Numbered from the stretch's first letter, positions 8,866 to 18,040 are shown. The stretch is DNA of 64,000 bases from Haloarcula salina (GCF_010119195.1 NZ_WRXL01000006.1:1-64000); one strand, 5' to 3'. The notes: a model not told the origin generated them from the letters alone. Translations and numbers: made by a program.

Positions 8866-9981
8866 TCAGTCGTCGGCGACAGAGGACTCGACAGACGGAG
8901 TCGCAGCCCCGACGTGCGAGAAGATTGCTTGTCCCATGTACTCACCGAGCTTTGGGGGGACCGCGTTACCGATCAATCGGCCCAAATTCGACACGCCGAC
9001 GTCTTCCCACTCATCGTAGAAGTCGTAGTCTTCCGGAAACGTCTGCAACAGAGCTCCCTCAAGCAGTGAGAGTGCCCGATTCTGGTCTGTATCGTAGTGA
9101 CCAAACCGACCGCTGCCGTAATTGTAGAACTGCGTCGTGATCGTCGGAGAGGGTTCGTCAGGTCGCATCCGGCTGTAGGGTGCTTTGTAAGAGCGTCCAC
9201 TCGCCTTCCGGTGGCAGTCCGCCAAGAGATGGTCGAGGCCATCCTCTTCCCAGAGAGTCCAATCTCCACCGGGTTCCATGTTATCGATACGCTCCAAGTT
9301 CTTTTCCGAGAGAGAACGTGCTCTATGCACGTCGTTCTCGTCGCTGACTTCCCCTGCTTCAAGTGATGTCAGGTGATCAATCGTGTCTTTGACCGTAGGA
9401 TAATCTTCCTCACTCTGAATCGGTGGGTCGGGTAGAGAGAGGGGTCCCCGCTTGGACGCCATAACTACCCATCGTTTCCGCTTCTGTGGGACCCCGTACT
9501 CCGGGCAGTAGACGTTCTTGTTCTCGTCACTGTTGACGTGGTAGCCCTGTGATTCCAAACTCTCAACGAACGCGTCGTAGACGCCGTCCTCTTGTTTCAC
9601 TTGGAGCACGTTCTCGGTGACCACCACGTCCGGCTCAACGTACTTTGCTATTCGTGAGACCTCGTTCAATAGCCCCCACTTTTGATGATCCTCGTGCCCT
9701 TTCCCCTTTGAGTGCCCCATCGTGGAATAGGGTTGGCAAGGCGCGCATGCCGCGAGTACCTTCAAATCTGCATCCCACGGGTACATCTGTGCGATTGGCT
9801 CTGGATTCTTTGCCAATGAGCGAATGTCTGCTCTGACGTATTTTCCGTCGATGTTCTGTTCGTATGGGTACTTACAGTCTGGATCTTTGTCGATCCCTGC
9901 GACGACAGATACACCAGATTGCTGGAGGCCATAACTGAGTCCGCCGGCCCCACAGAATAGATCCACTGCGGCTACCTTCAT
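8866..9981 (-). CDS. DNA (cytosine-5-)-methyltransferase
   Basis: 371 residues with the full set of C5 methyltransferase motifs: motif I D-L-F-C-G-A-G-G (7-14), motif IV with catalytic Cys82 in A-P-C-Q-P-Y-S, motif VI E-N-V (123-125), motif VIII Q-K-R-K-R (166-170), and motifs IX and X near the end (S-P-T-I-T-T-Q and G-N-A-V-P-P). It uses S-adenosylmethionine to methylate cytosine at C5 at a sequence that cannot be read from the gene. It is the first gene of an operon with the T/G glycosylase. Divergent from it is triad B, so methylase and triad may share a control region. Confidence 0.93.
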   Translation of the reverse strand: MKVAAVDLFCGAGGLSYGLQQSGVSVVAGIDKDPDCKYPYEQNIDGKYVRADIRSLAKNPEPIAQMYPWDADLKVLAACAPCQPYSTMGHSKGKGHEDHQKWGLLNEVSRIAKYVEPDVVVTENVLQVKQEDGVYDAFVESLESQGYHVNSDENKNVYCPEYGVPQKRKRWVVMASKRGPLSLPDPPIQSEEDYPTVKDTIDHLTSLEAGEVSDENDVHRARSLSEKNLERIDNMEPGGDWTLWEEDGLDHLLADCHRKASGRSYKAPYSRMRPDEPSPTITTQFYNYGSGRFGHYDTDQNRALSLLEGALLQTFPEDYDFYDEWEDVGVSNLGRLIGNAVPPKLGEYMGQAIFSHVGAATPSVESSVADD

Positions 9982-10172
9982 AACCCACTTTCCTGCGTAT
10001 CGTCACATAAGCGTTCGGCAAAATACCTCACGACCACTTCCCACTGTGGAAGGAGTGCGACGATGTCACCTAAGTGAATGTTCTGCCTGCGCCTGCTGAC
10101 GGGACTCATCAACGCATAACAGTAATACTAACTAGGTGGTCATAGTTTCGTACGACTATATCGGTATATAAC
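9982..10172. promoter_or_regulatory. Divergent promoter region, methylase and triad B
   Basis: 191 nt separate the two start codons. Right of centre, A/T-rich blocks at about 10118-10133 and 10150-10171 (ending T-A-T-A-T-A-A-C just before the ATG) can serve triad B. A shared control region would let methylase dosage and triad expression be tied together; no operator is obvious. Confidence 0.4.
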
Positions 10173-12074
10173 ATGGATCAGGAACAGATACAGATCAACG
10201 AAGCGGCCAAGTGGTTCTTTTTCAGTGGTGGACCAGGTGCCCCACGCTACGGCGACGATCCGACCAAACACGCCGTAGATCACGATTCGGAGGCATTCGT
10301 CCGTGAGGTCCTTCAAAATGCGAACGACCAAGGCCTTCCGAACGGCGATCCAGTCGAAGTGACCTTCCGTTTTGTCACGCTCACCGGTGACGAGAAAGAG
10401 GCATTCCTTGACGGACTCGGCTGGAACGACGGACTCGGCGAACGAATGCGATCGGTCGCGGACACACACAATGGCTATCGTTACGAACGGGTCGTCAAGC
10501 GAGTCAACGATCCGAATGCCGAGCTCAGACTGCTCGTCGTCGAAGACAGAAACACGACCGGATTGACTGGAAGCTGGGACGGAGATTCCAACTATGCCGC
10601 TTTGGTGCGTGACGAACTCTACAGCAGCAAACAAGACGACACCGCAGGCGGCTCGTACGGTCTAGGTAAGTCTGTACTCTGGACTTTCTCGGGTGCTTCG
10701 ACAGTCGTCTTCAATTCTCATCTCGCTAGCGAGCGTCAAGACGACTCGCCCCGTCTCATTGCACGTTCCAAGTTCCCCACACACCAACTCCAGGAAGACG
10801 ATACGACGTACCAAGGTGCGGGGTGGCTCTGCCAGCCAATAGAGACCGACGACGGTCCCCGTCCCGAGTCCTTCTGGGGAGAGCGCGCGTCGCGGCTCGC
10901 AGATCAACTGCACGTGGAACGACCCGCTGTCAGCGGAACGAGCGCTATGGTCGTCGAGTTCCAAGATCCGACGCGGGATGAGCGACCGGACGTCGAAGAC
11001 CTCGCACAGGAGTTCGTTGACGCATCTGTCAAGTACTTCTGGCCAGCAATATATCGGGATGATCTCGAAATCACGGTCGAAACACCCGACGAAACACTGA
11101 CCGCAGACGTCGAAAGCGTTCCGGCGATCCGCCCCTTCGTTGAGGCTTACGAGGAGAGGACTACAGATACTCAGACGTTAGTGGACCCTGGAGACGTTGC
11201 TGGACTGGATATCCCAGTCAATCTTCCGCCTCGTGCCGATGGAACCGAGACTCCCGACGGATCGGTTCGGTTGTCGACTCGCCTCGCATCTCCTGCGGAC
11301 GACGATTCTTATTTGAATAACATCGCACTGTTCCGAGGAGCGGGGATGGTGGTCAAGTACTACGACCAGAGTCGTGTCGCCTACGGTGACCGGAACTTCT
11401 TCGGCGTAATAGCTGCCGGCGAAGCGCGGTCGGAAGGGGCCCCCTCAGATAGTGATCGAGAGATCGACCGATTCCTGCGGTTCGCCGAACCGCCAGAACA
11501 CGACGAGTGGGAATCCACTGAGAATCTCCGTGAGCAGTACCAGCGTGGATTCCGGATGGCACTCGACGATATGTTCGGAACGCTGCGTGATGGGCTCCGA
11601 CACTTGATTTCGAAAGGTAGCAAAGGTGATTCCCTCTCCGACAACGTTCTGAACCGGTTTCCGATTCACGGGAGCGGGAATCCCCGATCCACGACGTCGC
11701 CCGCAGACCCTGTCTTCGAAATCGACAGTTCGTCTCGCTTCGACGGCGACGCGTGGGAGATCTCTGGCCGAATCAAAGTCCTCCCAGAAGAGTTCGATGG
11801 ATGGAGTGCCGACATCTCGCTCACCGGTGTTGGTGAGGACGGATCCCGTTACGCCGACATTCCAATCGACTACGTCGAAATCGAACAATCCGGCGTAACC
11901 GTATCGTACGACGACGGAAGTGTCCATCTCGTCGCCGATGAAGAATTCGATGAACTCTCGTTCTCGGGCCGTTCTCGTTCTGACGAACCTGCCGACTTGG
12001 TGCACGGTGACGTCGGTGCGACACAACTAGAGATACTCGCAGAGTTACAGACTCCGGAGGAAGATCAAGCGTGA
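10173..12074 (+). CDS. GHKL (Bergerat-fold) ATPase, first gene of triad B
   Basis: 633 residues, clearly paralogous to the triad A ATPase over the whole length. Motifs: N-box F-V-R-E-V-L-Q-N-A-N-D (42-52), V-E-D-R-N-T-T-G-L (123-131) and T-A-G-G-S-Y-G-L-G-K-S (157-167). Other shared segments are L-I-A/G-R-x-x-x-P-T-H, R-P-E-S-x-W-G, F-R-G-A-G-M-V-V-x-Y-Y-D in the middle, and A-E-P-P-x-H-D-E-W. The conserved Phe-Arg-Gly-Ala-Gly-Met block probably belongs to the transducer domain. The 3' end overlaps the next start by 4 nt. No nuclease or kinase domain is seen. The Bergerat ATPase assignment is safe; its action on DNA or phage is inference. Confidence 0.87.
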   Translation: MDQEQIQINEAAKWFFFSGGPGAPRYGDDPTKHAVDHDSEAFVREVLQNANDQGLPNGDPVEVTFRFVTLTGDEKEAFLDGLGWNDGLGERMRSVADTHNGYRYERVVKRVNDPNAELRLLVVEDRNTTGLTGSWDGDSNYAALVRDELYSSKQDDTAGGSYGLGKSVLWTFSGASTVVFNSHLASERQDDSPRLIARSKFPTHQLQEDDTTYQGAGWLCQPIETDDGPRPESFWGERASRLADQLHVERPAVSGTSAMVVEFQDPTRDERPDVEDLAQEFVDASVKYFWPAIYRDDLEITVETPDETLTADVESVPAIRPFVEAYEERTTDTQTLVDPGDVAGLDIPVNLPPRADGTETPDGSVRLSTRLASPADDDSYLNNIALFRGAGMVVKYYDQSRVAYGDRNFFGVIAAGEARSEGAPSDSDREIDRFLRFAEPPEHDEWESTENLREQYQRGFRMALDDMFGTLRDGLRHLISKGSKGDSLSDNVLNRFPIHGSGNPRSTTSPADPVFEIDSSSRFDGDAWEISGRIKVLPEEFDGWSADISLTGVGEDGSRYADIPIDYVEIEQSGVTVSYDDGSVHLVADEEFDELSFSGRSRSDEPADLVHGDVGATQLEILAELQTPEEDQA

Positions 12075-13108
12075 CCAGACACTCTCAACGCCACCGTACT
12101 ACGACACTTCCGTTCAGCTACCGGGAGAAAGGGGTAGACTTCGGTCTGGACTCGTACACCGTTGACGATGGGGAGCGAACAGCGATCCAACTGAATCCGT
12201 CTCAGACCGAGATCAACCTCGCATCGGCCGTATCGTCGTCTGCCAGTAGTGACGAGTCGGATTGGGACACCATTACTCTCCACGGGAAACTCCGCCTACC
12301 AGAGGAGACTGTACAGGCAGTCTTTCCAAAAGACGAGCGATCAGAGCCACCGGCCAAACTATACGTCACCATTCGCTGCCACGAGACGATCTATCGTGAC
12401 CGGGAGGTCATCTCCGAGACACCTACGACACCCGGAGAATACGACGTTGAGCTGGAAATTCCGAAAAGAACGGTCCGCGGGACTGTCGAACTGCGTCCGT
12501 ATCTCGTTCGCACCGAGACTCGTTCGGGAGAGGAACCGAACGACTACGCCGATCAGAAGAACTTCCGCGTCGCCAGTGGGACACTGTACTACGTCGAGGT
12601 GGACCGCTACGAGGGAGAAGAGCGAGCAGCCATCAATGGGGAGCGCGTCCGGTTCTCACAAAACGCTCACCTCCCAGATGGGAACAAGTTGTACTACCTT
12701 GATTTCCGGAACGAGAGCCGGCCAAAGTTGTGGATCAACTCCGACCATCCACGTATCGCCGAAGTACTACAGAGTAGGGGATCTGTCGGCGCAGAGGCTC
12801 GGATGCGTGACGTGATTCTGGACCAGGTGAGCTACGGTGTGTGGGTACAACTCCTTGTTCGGGCCGGGAGTGCTGTGGACGTAGAGAGCGAGGTTGAACA
12901 CGAATGGCAGGAGATGGTGCTTGAGACATTTGCGCGCAACCTATATGATACCAATAACGTATCGGAGGCGACCCGTCGGCTCAAGGAAGACCTCTCCGAC
13001 TTAGAGACTTTACCCCACGTGATACAGCGGATTGATAGCGAACTTCAGGAGTACATAGACCCTCGAGAACAATTAATCCACCTCATGGAGGAGGGCCTCC
13101 AGATCTAA
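12071..13108 (+). CDS. Unrecognised middle protein of triad B
   Basis: 345 residues from a GTG start that overlaps the ATPase stop (GTGA). It matches the triad A protein in order and motif: F-S-Y-R-E-K-G-V-D-F near the start, L-R-P-Y-L-V-R-T-E in the middle, then L-Y-Y-L-D-F, P-K-L-W-I-N-S-D-H-P and G-V-W-V-Q-L-L with a following H-E-W-Q-E-M. The first half looks beta-rich and the second alpha-helical. I recognise no catalytic triad, zinc site or ATP-binding motif. Its fixed place between the ATPase and the DUF6339-like gene in all three sets argues for a structural part of one complex. Confidence 0.75.
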   Translation: MTRHSQRHRTTTLPFSYREKGVDFGLDSYTVDDGERTAIQLNPSQTEINLASAVSSSASSDESDWDTITLHGKLRLPEETVQAVFPKDERSEPPAKLYVTIRCHETIYRDREVISETPTTPGEYDVELEIPKRTVRGTVELRPYLVRTETRSGEEPNDYADQKNFRVASGTLYYVEVDRYEGEERAAINGERVRFSQNAHLPDGNKLYYLDFRNESRPKLWINSDHPRIAEVLQSRGSVGAEARMRDVILDQVSYGVWVQLLVRAGSAVDVESEVEHEWQEMVLETFARNLYDTNNVSEATRRLKEDLSDLETLPHVIQRIDSELQEYIDPREQLIHLMEEGLQI

Positions 13109-13109
13109 C

Positions 13110-13799
13110 GTGACCGAGACAGAACTACGACGACTGACCGAAGACGGACGCCGCCTCGTCGGTGAAGCGTTCATGAAAGGCGAGGCGACACTAACCGATG
13201 AACAGTTGAATGAGTACCTAGAGCCCATGCCGGGTCATCCGACAGCTGACCTGGATAGAATTGACTCGGCGGTAAAAGATGTGCTGGCGGAGGGCCCAGA
13301 TCACAAGACCGCTATCGATGGCTTACTCGCTGAAGACGTTCATCGCAGCCTGGACATTACAAGACGGACCGCCGGTGACCCGGGTCTCTGGCATTGGCTA
13401 GCAGTTGTTAGGTATCCCGATCTCGTTCGATATCGCTGGGAGTATCGTTCCGAAGAGGCGATGAGAGAGAAGTTCCTCGGTGCGGGCTCCGACTTGTACT
13501 CAAACGCTCTCCACCGGCTATGGTGGATCGCAGAACTAACTTCTCGGGGCGACGATTATTCTACGACAGATGCGGTCTTCGCCAATCAAACGATGGTCAA
13601 CAAAGTGTTTGACCGCTGGTTCGCACGTTATCAACCCGCCGTTAGAGCCATGTGCGACGAACTCGCAGACGAACCGTCGCGTGTTATTGACGAGACGACA
13701 CGTCGATTTAATCACGCACTGACGAACGTACAACTTGAAGGACTATCAGAGAATGACGCGCGGAAGATGATTCGACAAATTGTCGCTGAATCCCACTAA
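13110..13799 (+). CDS. DUF6339-like protein, third gene of triad B
   Basis: 229 residues from a GTG one base after the preceding stop codon. The core repeats that of triad A: H-R-S-L-D-I-T-R-R-T (about 71-80), G-L-W-H-W-L-A-V-V-R-Y-P-D-L-V-R-Y-R-W, M-R-E-K-F-L-G-A-G, L-Y-S-N-A-L-H-R-L-W-W and W-F-A-R-Y-Q-P. The many Trp/Tyr/Arg positions are the best conserved part of the whole triad, so this is probably its functional heart, perhaps binding a nucleic acid or a partner. I know no activity for this family. The A and B copies are closer to each other than either is to C. Confidence 0.75.
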   Translation: MTETELRRLTEDGRRLVGEAFMKGEATLTDEQLNEYLEPMPGHPTADLDRIDSAVKDVLAEGPDHKTAIDGLLAEDVHRSLDITRRTAGDPGLWHWLAVVRYPDLVRYRWEYRSEEAMREKFLGAGSDLYSNALHRLWWIAELTSRGDDYSTTDAVFANQTMVNKVFDRWFARYQPAVRAMCDELADEPSRVIDETTRRFNHALTNVQLEGLSENDARKMIRQIVAESH

Positions 13800-14147
13800 C
13801 TGAAGTCAATATTATGGAAAGAAATACTTGGATATAACTTGAAACCAACATACCAAAACTGGATACTTGTCCCAAAATTTGGTTCTCAATGGGTATAAGA
13901 ACACCACTAATATGATGACGAAGCACGATTTATTGTTGTCGCCGGCTGAGTCGTCGTCTTAATCACGATATCCTGTTCCCCATCGTATTCTGTGAGAGAC
14001 TTCATTGGAGCTTAAAGAGTCTTCCACTCCTCAGAGCACCGTGTCGAAGCCTCAAACAAGAAAATCTGTTTAAATTCATTCCCGTCCACAACAGCAACCA
14101 CCTCTGCCGTCCTTGCCGTCGGCTGAGGACTTGTCCCAAGCGGTCTC
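13800..14147. other. Convergent intergenic stretch, possible decayed gene
   Basis: 348 nt between the 3' ends of triads B and C. It is AT-rich on the left. On the minus strand two short coding-like pieces in different frames can be read, one ending at 14012 (V-V-A-V-V-D-G-N-E-F-K-Q-I-F-L-F-E) and one at 14005-13907 (32 residues from ATG). They may be remnants of a small decayed gene. I see no intact gene, terminator or repeat of note. Confidence 0.3.
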
Positions 14148-14948
14148 TTATGACTTGCTAGCTTTGATCGACTTCTCTACCTCACTGCGGATATTACGAA
14201 TCGTCTCTTCCAGATCAGACTTCCGCTGCCCCTCGTATGGGAAGACCGAGCCAGACTTTCTGAATCGCTTGATTGTCTCATCAATGACTTCGTTCTCTGC
14301 CAACTCCCCATCCTCGTCGTCGTCCTCCGGTTCGTCGTACAATACTTTGAGTAGGGCCCTCACTGCCGGTTCGTACCGTGCCATCGGCGTGTCGAACACC
14401 AGTAGCGAGAACCGTCGCTTGCTGAGTGCACGTCGAGTAGGTTCGTAGTCTACGCTCCCATCACCCTTCTCTTCACACGTTAATTCGGCGATCCACCACG
14501 CACGCTCGAAAGTACTGGCTTTCCCGTCAAGAGCTCTGGCCTGTGTCCAGAACTTCTCTTTCATCGCAGAGACGCTGTTGAACGCCCACCGATGGTCTAC
14601 AAACCACGGGTAGTACAACATCGCGAAGGCGCTCCAGAGCCCCGAATCAGACGCTTCCGCCCGACTCAAATCAACGTTGCGGTGGATGATGACGGCCGAC
14701 TCCGGATCCGCCTGCGCGGTTTCCGGGGTAGTGTCCGCTGCGAGCTCTCTCAATTCCTCTTCCAGCGTCGCTAAATCGGCTGTCAACCCGGCTGACTGGA
14801 TGTGTGGTTTCAGTTCCGAATGAGGGATGCTGTCGTGGTTGCCACGGAGGAACTCATCGTACTTACTGAGCAGACTCTGTGCCCCGTCTGCGAGTCTGAC
14901 CAGCTCCTGTCCGTCCTCCAGATCCGCGTTGGGATCCCAATCGTTCAT
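14148..14948 (-). CDS. DUF6339-like protein, third gene of triad C
   Basis: 266 residues, starting 4 nt inside the preceding gene. The family core is present but diverged: H-R-N-V-D-L-S-R-A-E-A-S-D-S-G-L-W, then Y-P-W-F-V-D-H-R-W, M-K-E-K-F-W, F-E-R-A-W-W-I-A-E-L-T and M-A-R-Y-E-P. The N-A-L-H-R segment of the A and B copies is altered to S-T-F-E-R. This is the most divergent member of the three. An acidic tract (D-E-D-D-D-E-D) lies near residue 220. Role unknown, tied to its GHKL ATPase by position only. Confidence 0.7.
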   Translation of the reverse strand: MNDWDPNADLEDGQELVRLADGAQSLLSKYDEFLRGNHDSIPHSELKPHIQSAGLTADLATLEEELRELAADTTPETAQADPESAVIIHRNVDLSRAEASDSGLWSAFAMLYYPWFVDHRWAFNSVSAMKEKFWTQARALDGKASTFERAWWIAELTCEEKGDGSVDYEPTRRALSKRRFSLLVFDTPMARYEPAVRALLKVLYDEPEDDDEDGELAENEVIDETIKRFRKSGSVFPYEGQRKSDLEETIRNIRSEVEKSIKASKS

Positions 14949-16021
14949 CGGTCACCCACCCGCTGTGCGTGGTTACTAACCTGCTCGGCAGGCTCTAGCA
15001 GTCCTTGGACTGCCTGGTCAATCCGCTCTGTCGCGGCCATGGGGCTCTCCCCCAGTTCTTTTTGTAGCGACTCTGCAGCTTTCGGTGGAGACTTGTCCTC
15101 TCCTTCGTACAGATACTCGCTCAACATCTCAAACACCGCTGGGTGCCACTCTGGGGTCCACTCGTCGGCGTCGGGATCGTACTCGTCAGCAGCGACCTGG
15201 GTCATCCTGGCCCAGACCGGCGTCATCACTTGATCCCAGATCAGTTCGGCTGTGAGATCGTCGTAGGTGCCATCACCGTTCCACACAATGTCAACCACCT
15301 GCTCGTGATCTTCGTTGAAGTAGAGGACAGGATTGTTCGGATCTCGCTTCAAGTCTAAGTAGTACATTCGATCAGCTGGCGGGAACGGGGTCTCGTCAGC
15401 CTCGTTCTCTCGCTCAAACGATGTCCGTTCAACTTGTAGGACATCGTCGCTCCCCGGTTCATGCTCGGTGATCTCAATCCGGCATTCACTACCGTCAGAG
15501 AGGAGGGCTCCTGGCTCTGTCGCGTAGTCGTGTCCCGATCCCAACCCGAGCGACGATTCCGTTTCCGATTTGAGGGGCTTGGACCGGAGGAGGTAGGGAC
15601 GGAGAACGAGCCTATCCGCTATGTCATCTTCGGAGATTGTGAGCGTGTCGTCTACCGTTCCAGCACTGACTTCGTCTCCGTTGTTCAGGACCGTCCCTGC
15701 TCGCGTGTATGTACTGACACAGTGGCCAGCAACGACGACGTTCGCGGGCCCTTCGTCTGGGGGGTCAACCACGGTGCTCTCTCCGATCTCGGGGAGGACA
15801 TCACCGAGGAGCGAATCTGGAACGTCCACACAGAGAGTGAACTCAATCTCCGACCAGCCTTGGTACTCGGTGAGGTCAAGCCGGCGGTCATCTTCCGGTT
15901 GGACGGCCTCGTCACCGTCAACTGAGTACTCTTTGATCCAGAAGTTGAGCTCGCCCAATTCACAGTGGTGGGGGAAGGTCTCGTACTTGAGTGAGCGGTT
16001 GAGTTTGATCGTGCTGGGCAT
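14945..16021 (-). CDS. Unrecognised middle protein of triad C
   Basis: 358 residues. It keeps the shared landmarks of the middle proteins: a start with F-P-H-H-C-E-L-G-E-L-N-F-W, L-R-P-Y-L-L-R-S in the middle, M-Y-Y-L-D-L-K with P-V-L-Y-F-N-E-D-H-E-Q-V, and V-W-A-R-M-T-Q-V-A with W-H-P-A-V-F. It sits 2 nt after the ATPase stop and overlaps the DUF6339-like gene by 4 nt, so the operon is tightly packed. No known domain is recognised. The three homologues differ enough that the duplication is not recent. Confidence 0.7.
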   Translation of the reverse strand: MPSTIKLNRSLKYETFPHHCELGELNFWIKEYSVDGDEAVQPEDDRRLDLTEYQGWSEIEFTLCVDVPDSLLGDVLPEIGESTVVDPPDEGPANVVVAGHCVSTYTRAGTVLNNGDEVSAGTVDDTLTISEDDIADRLVLRPYLLRSKPLKSETESSLGLGSGHDYATEPGALLSDGSECRIEITEHEPGSDDVLQVERTSFERENEADETPFPPADRMYYLDLKRDPNNPVLYFNEDHEQVVDIVWNGDGTYDDLTAELIWDQVMTPVWARMTQVAADEYDPDADEWTPEWHPAVFEMLSEYLYEGEDKSPPKAAESLQKELGESPMAATERIDQAVQGLLEPAEQVSNHAQRVGDR

Positions 16022-16023
16022 GT

Positions 16024-18027
16024 TCAGCTACTCACCTCCACGGAACCGTCTTTCAGCTTGAATCTGGTCTTCGAAACATCTCCTAGCCGCGCCTGACGCC
16101 CGGGGAGTTGTGCTTCAATCTCGTACGTTGAACTCTTGATGTCTCCCTTGACCTCTATATGTCCTTTGTCACCATCGGCAAGGGGTTTCGCCGTGATCGT
16201 TCCACTGCCAGCCGCTACCTCGGCATCCACGTCTTCAATGACGACCGTGTCGGCCTCTCTGTTGTCTTCGAAGAGGGCAACGATCTCGAAAGTCGCCTCC
16301 CATCCTTCAACTGGGTTATCTGCGATCTGCTTCCGTTCGGTGTTCGGGCCGATACTGCCGGTGAACTCCCACTTGTCTCCGACGATCTCGTCATTGATCT
16401 TCCAGTCGAACAGTGGTGGGATGGTCGGTTTCGGCGACTTATTGCGTTCTTCTTTCGCGAGATCGGAACGCGTCTTGGGCAGGATGTCGCGACCGGGTCG
16501 TGTCAGCGATCCCGCTTGGCGTGATTGGTTGTACAGGATCTTCGAGAGGCCGTTCCGGAGAATCTTCGTCGAGAGGTCGTCAGCTGGCCCTTTCGCGCCG
16601 TGTTCGTACTTAGCCTTCAGCTCGTCGTTCTTTTTACCGTACCAACGGTCGTGCATCGGCGGCTCCGCCATCGCCAGAAAGTCGTCGATCGCCTCATCGT
16701 CGGGCTCATGTGACTCCCCCGACGGGGTGCGCGCTTTCCCTGCTGCGAGGAGGGCGTGGTACTTCCCGGAGTGGCCGAGGTAGTGGCCCGATTTGTACTT
16801 CACGACCATGCCTGGACCTCTGAACATGGCGATCTCTCCAAGTCGCTCAGAGGCTGGCCCTTCGGTATCGCTCGGATTGGCCTTCCGGGCAGCGATAGTC
16901 ACATGCCCCTCAGATGGCGTCGGATATTTTTCGTCGTCCCCGCACTCGTCTTCTTTCTTGCTGACGATGGTGTACTCTTCGTCAGTCTTCGCGACCGTTC
17001 CTGGTCCTTTGAACGAGTCCGGGGCCTCACGCATCTGATCGTAGCAGGCGACGAACGGAGCGATCCCCTTGTGGTCCTTAATTGTACCTTTCGTGAGCTC
17101 GGCACTGTAGCCGCACATGTCGATGTGGACCTCCAGGTCGCCTGCCCGGATCGCCGGCCAAAAGTAATCCGCGGTCGCCTCCTCGAACTCCTGACACAGC
17201 TCCTCTGGTGAGGGCTGGTCGTCCATAGCTGGATCGGACGGGTCACGGAACCCAGGAATCATGATCGTCGTTCCGTTACTGTCTGGCCGACCCATCTCAA
17301 GATCCTCTGCCAAGCTGCTAGCGGCGTCACCCCAAATTGACTCTGGGCGTTGGAGCTCTTCACGCTCCATTCCTGACTCGGAGCCAAACCACCCGTCGTT
17401 CGCGTAACAGCCGCCTTCTGGCAGTTCGTGTGTCGGGATGAAACACCGACCGACCAAGCGGGGAGAGGTCTGGTCTTCCATCTCCTTGGCCAAAGTGGAA
17501 TTAAACAGGACGGTCTGGAAGCCGGACGCGACCCAGAGAAGCGTACTCCCCAACCCGTGACGACCGCCGGTGCTCCCTCCTTTGTTACTCGCACCCGGAT
17601 CCCGAATCAGTGCTGCGTAGTCCGAGTCTTGGTCCTCCTCATTTCCTTGGATTCCTTTGCCGTTCTCCTCTTCTATGATCAGGATTCTGAACGTACCACC
17701 GTCTTCTAGGTAGTCTACGTAGTCTGTGAGTCCGTGCCCATCCTGATCCTTCCCGCCGGCATTCACGTGGTCAAACAGGTCGTCCCACTGCAGGGCCTCT
17801 TCGAACGCACTGCGATCGTCGAATTCTCGAAGACGAAACGAGACTTTGACTGGCTTGTCCGGATCCTCTCTTGCATCCGTCGAATTCTGTAGGATTTCCC
17901 GAACAAAGGTTTCGAGATCGCGACTGAACGTCTTCTTCTGTATCAGTCCCTGCTTCCGGGAGCGGCCGCAGGGAACGTCCTCAAACCACCACACCCCAGC
18001 CGAAGTCGCATCGCCACGAGATGTCAC
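16024..18027 (-). CDS. GHKL (Bergerat-fold) ATPase, first gene of triad C
   Basis: 667 residues if started at the GTG at 18027; a TTG 12 nt upstream is also in frame but an A/T promoter block lies directly behind it. Motifs: N-box F-V-R-E-I-L-Q-N-S-T-D-A (41-52), I-E-E-E-N-G-K-G-I (118-126) and S-T-G-G-R-H-G-L-G-S (152-161). Compared with copies A and B the Asp of the second motif is Glu and the Lys after G-L-G is Ser, so nucleotide handling may differ. The middle keeps M-F-R-G-P-G-M-V-V-K-Y and A-E-P-P-M-H-D-x-W. It also carries more Lys than its neighbours. A diverged paralogue rather than a copy of A or B. Confidence 0.85.
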   Translation of the reverse strand: MTSRGDATSAGVWWFEDVPCGRSRKQGLIQKKTFSRDLETFVREILQNSTDAREDPDKPVKVSFRLREFDDRSAFEEALQWDDLFDHVNAGGKDQDGHGLTDYVDYLEDGGTFRILIIEEENGKGIQGNEEDQDSDYAALIRDPGASNKGGSTGGRHGLGSTLLWVASGFQTVLFNSTLAKEMEDQTSPRLVGRCFIPTHELPEGGCYANDGWFGSESGMEREELQRPESIWGDAASSLAEDLEMGRPDSNGTTIMIPGFRDPSDPAMDDQPSPEELCQEFEEATADYFWPAIRAGDLEVHIDMCGYSAELTKGTIKDHKGIAPFVACYDQMREAPDSFKGPGTVAKTDEEYTIVSKKEDECGDDEKYPTPSEGHVTIAARKANPSDTEGPASERLGEIAMFRGPGMVVKYKSGHYLGHSGKYHALLAAGKARTPSGESHEPDDEAIDDFLAMAEPPMHDRWYGKKNDELKAKYEHGAKGPADDLSTKILRNGLSKILYNQSRQAGSLTRPGRDILPKTRSDLAKEERNKSPKPTIPPLFDWKINDEIVGDKWEFTGSIGPNTERKQIADNPVEGWEATFEIVALFEDNREADTVVIEDVDAEVAAGSGTITAKPLADGDKGHIEVKGDIKSSTYEIEAQLPGRQARLGDVSKTRFKLKDGSVEVSS

Positions 18028-18040
18028 TATAATGCCCAAC

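Noticed and set aside
2286-18027. GHKL proteins as sensor histidine kinases
   Set aside because: There is no dimerisation/phosphoacceptor His domain, no membrane or PAS part and no response regulator nearby; the N-box E-x-x-Q-N-x-x-D and the glycine loop suit MORC/MutL-type ATPases better.
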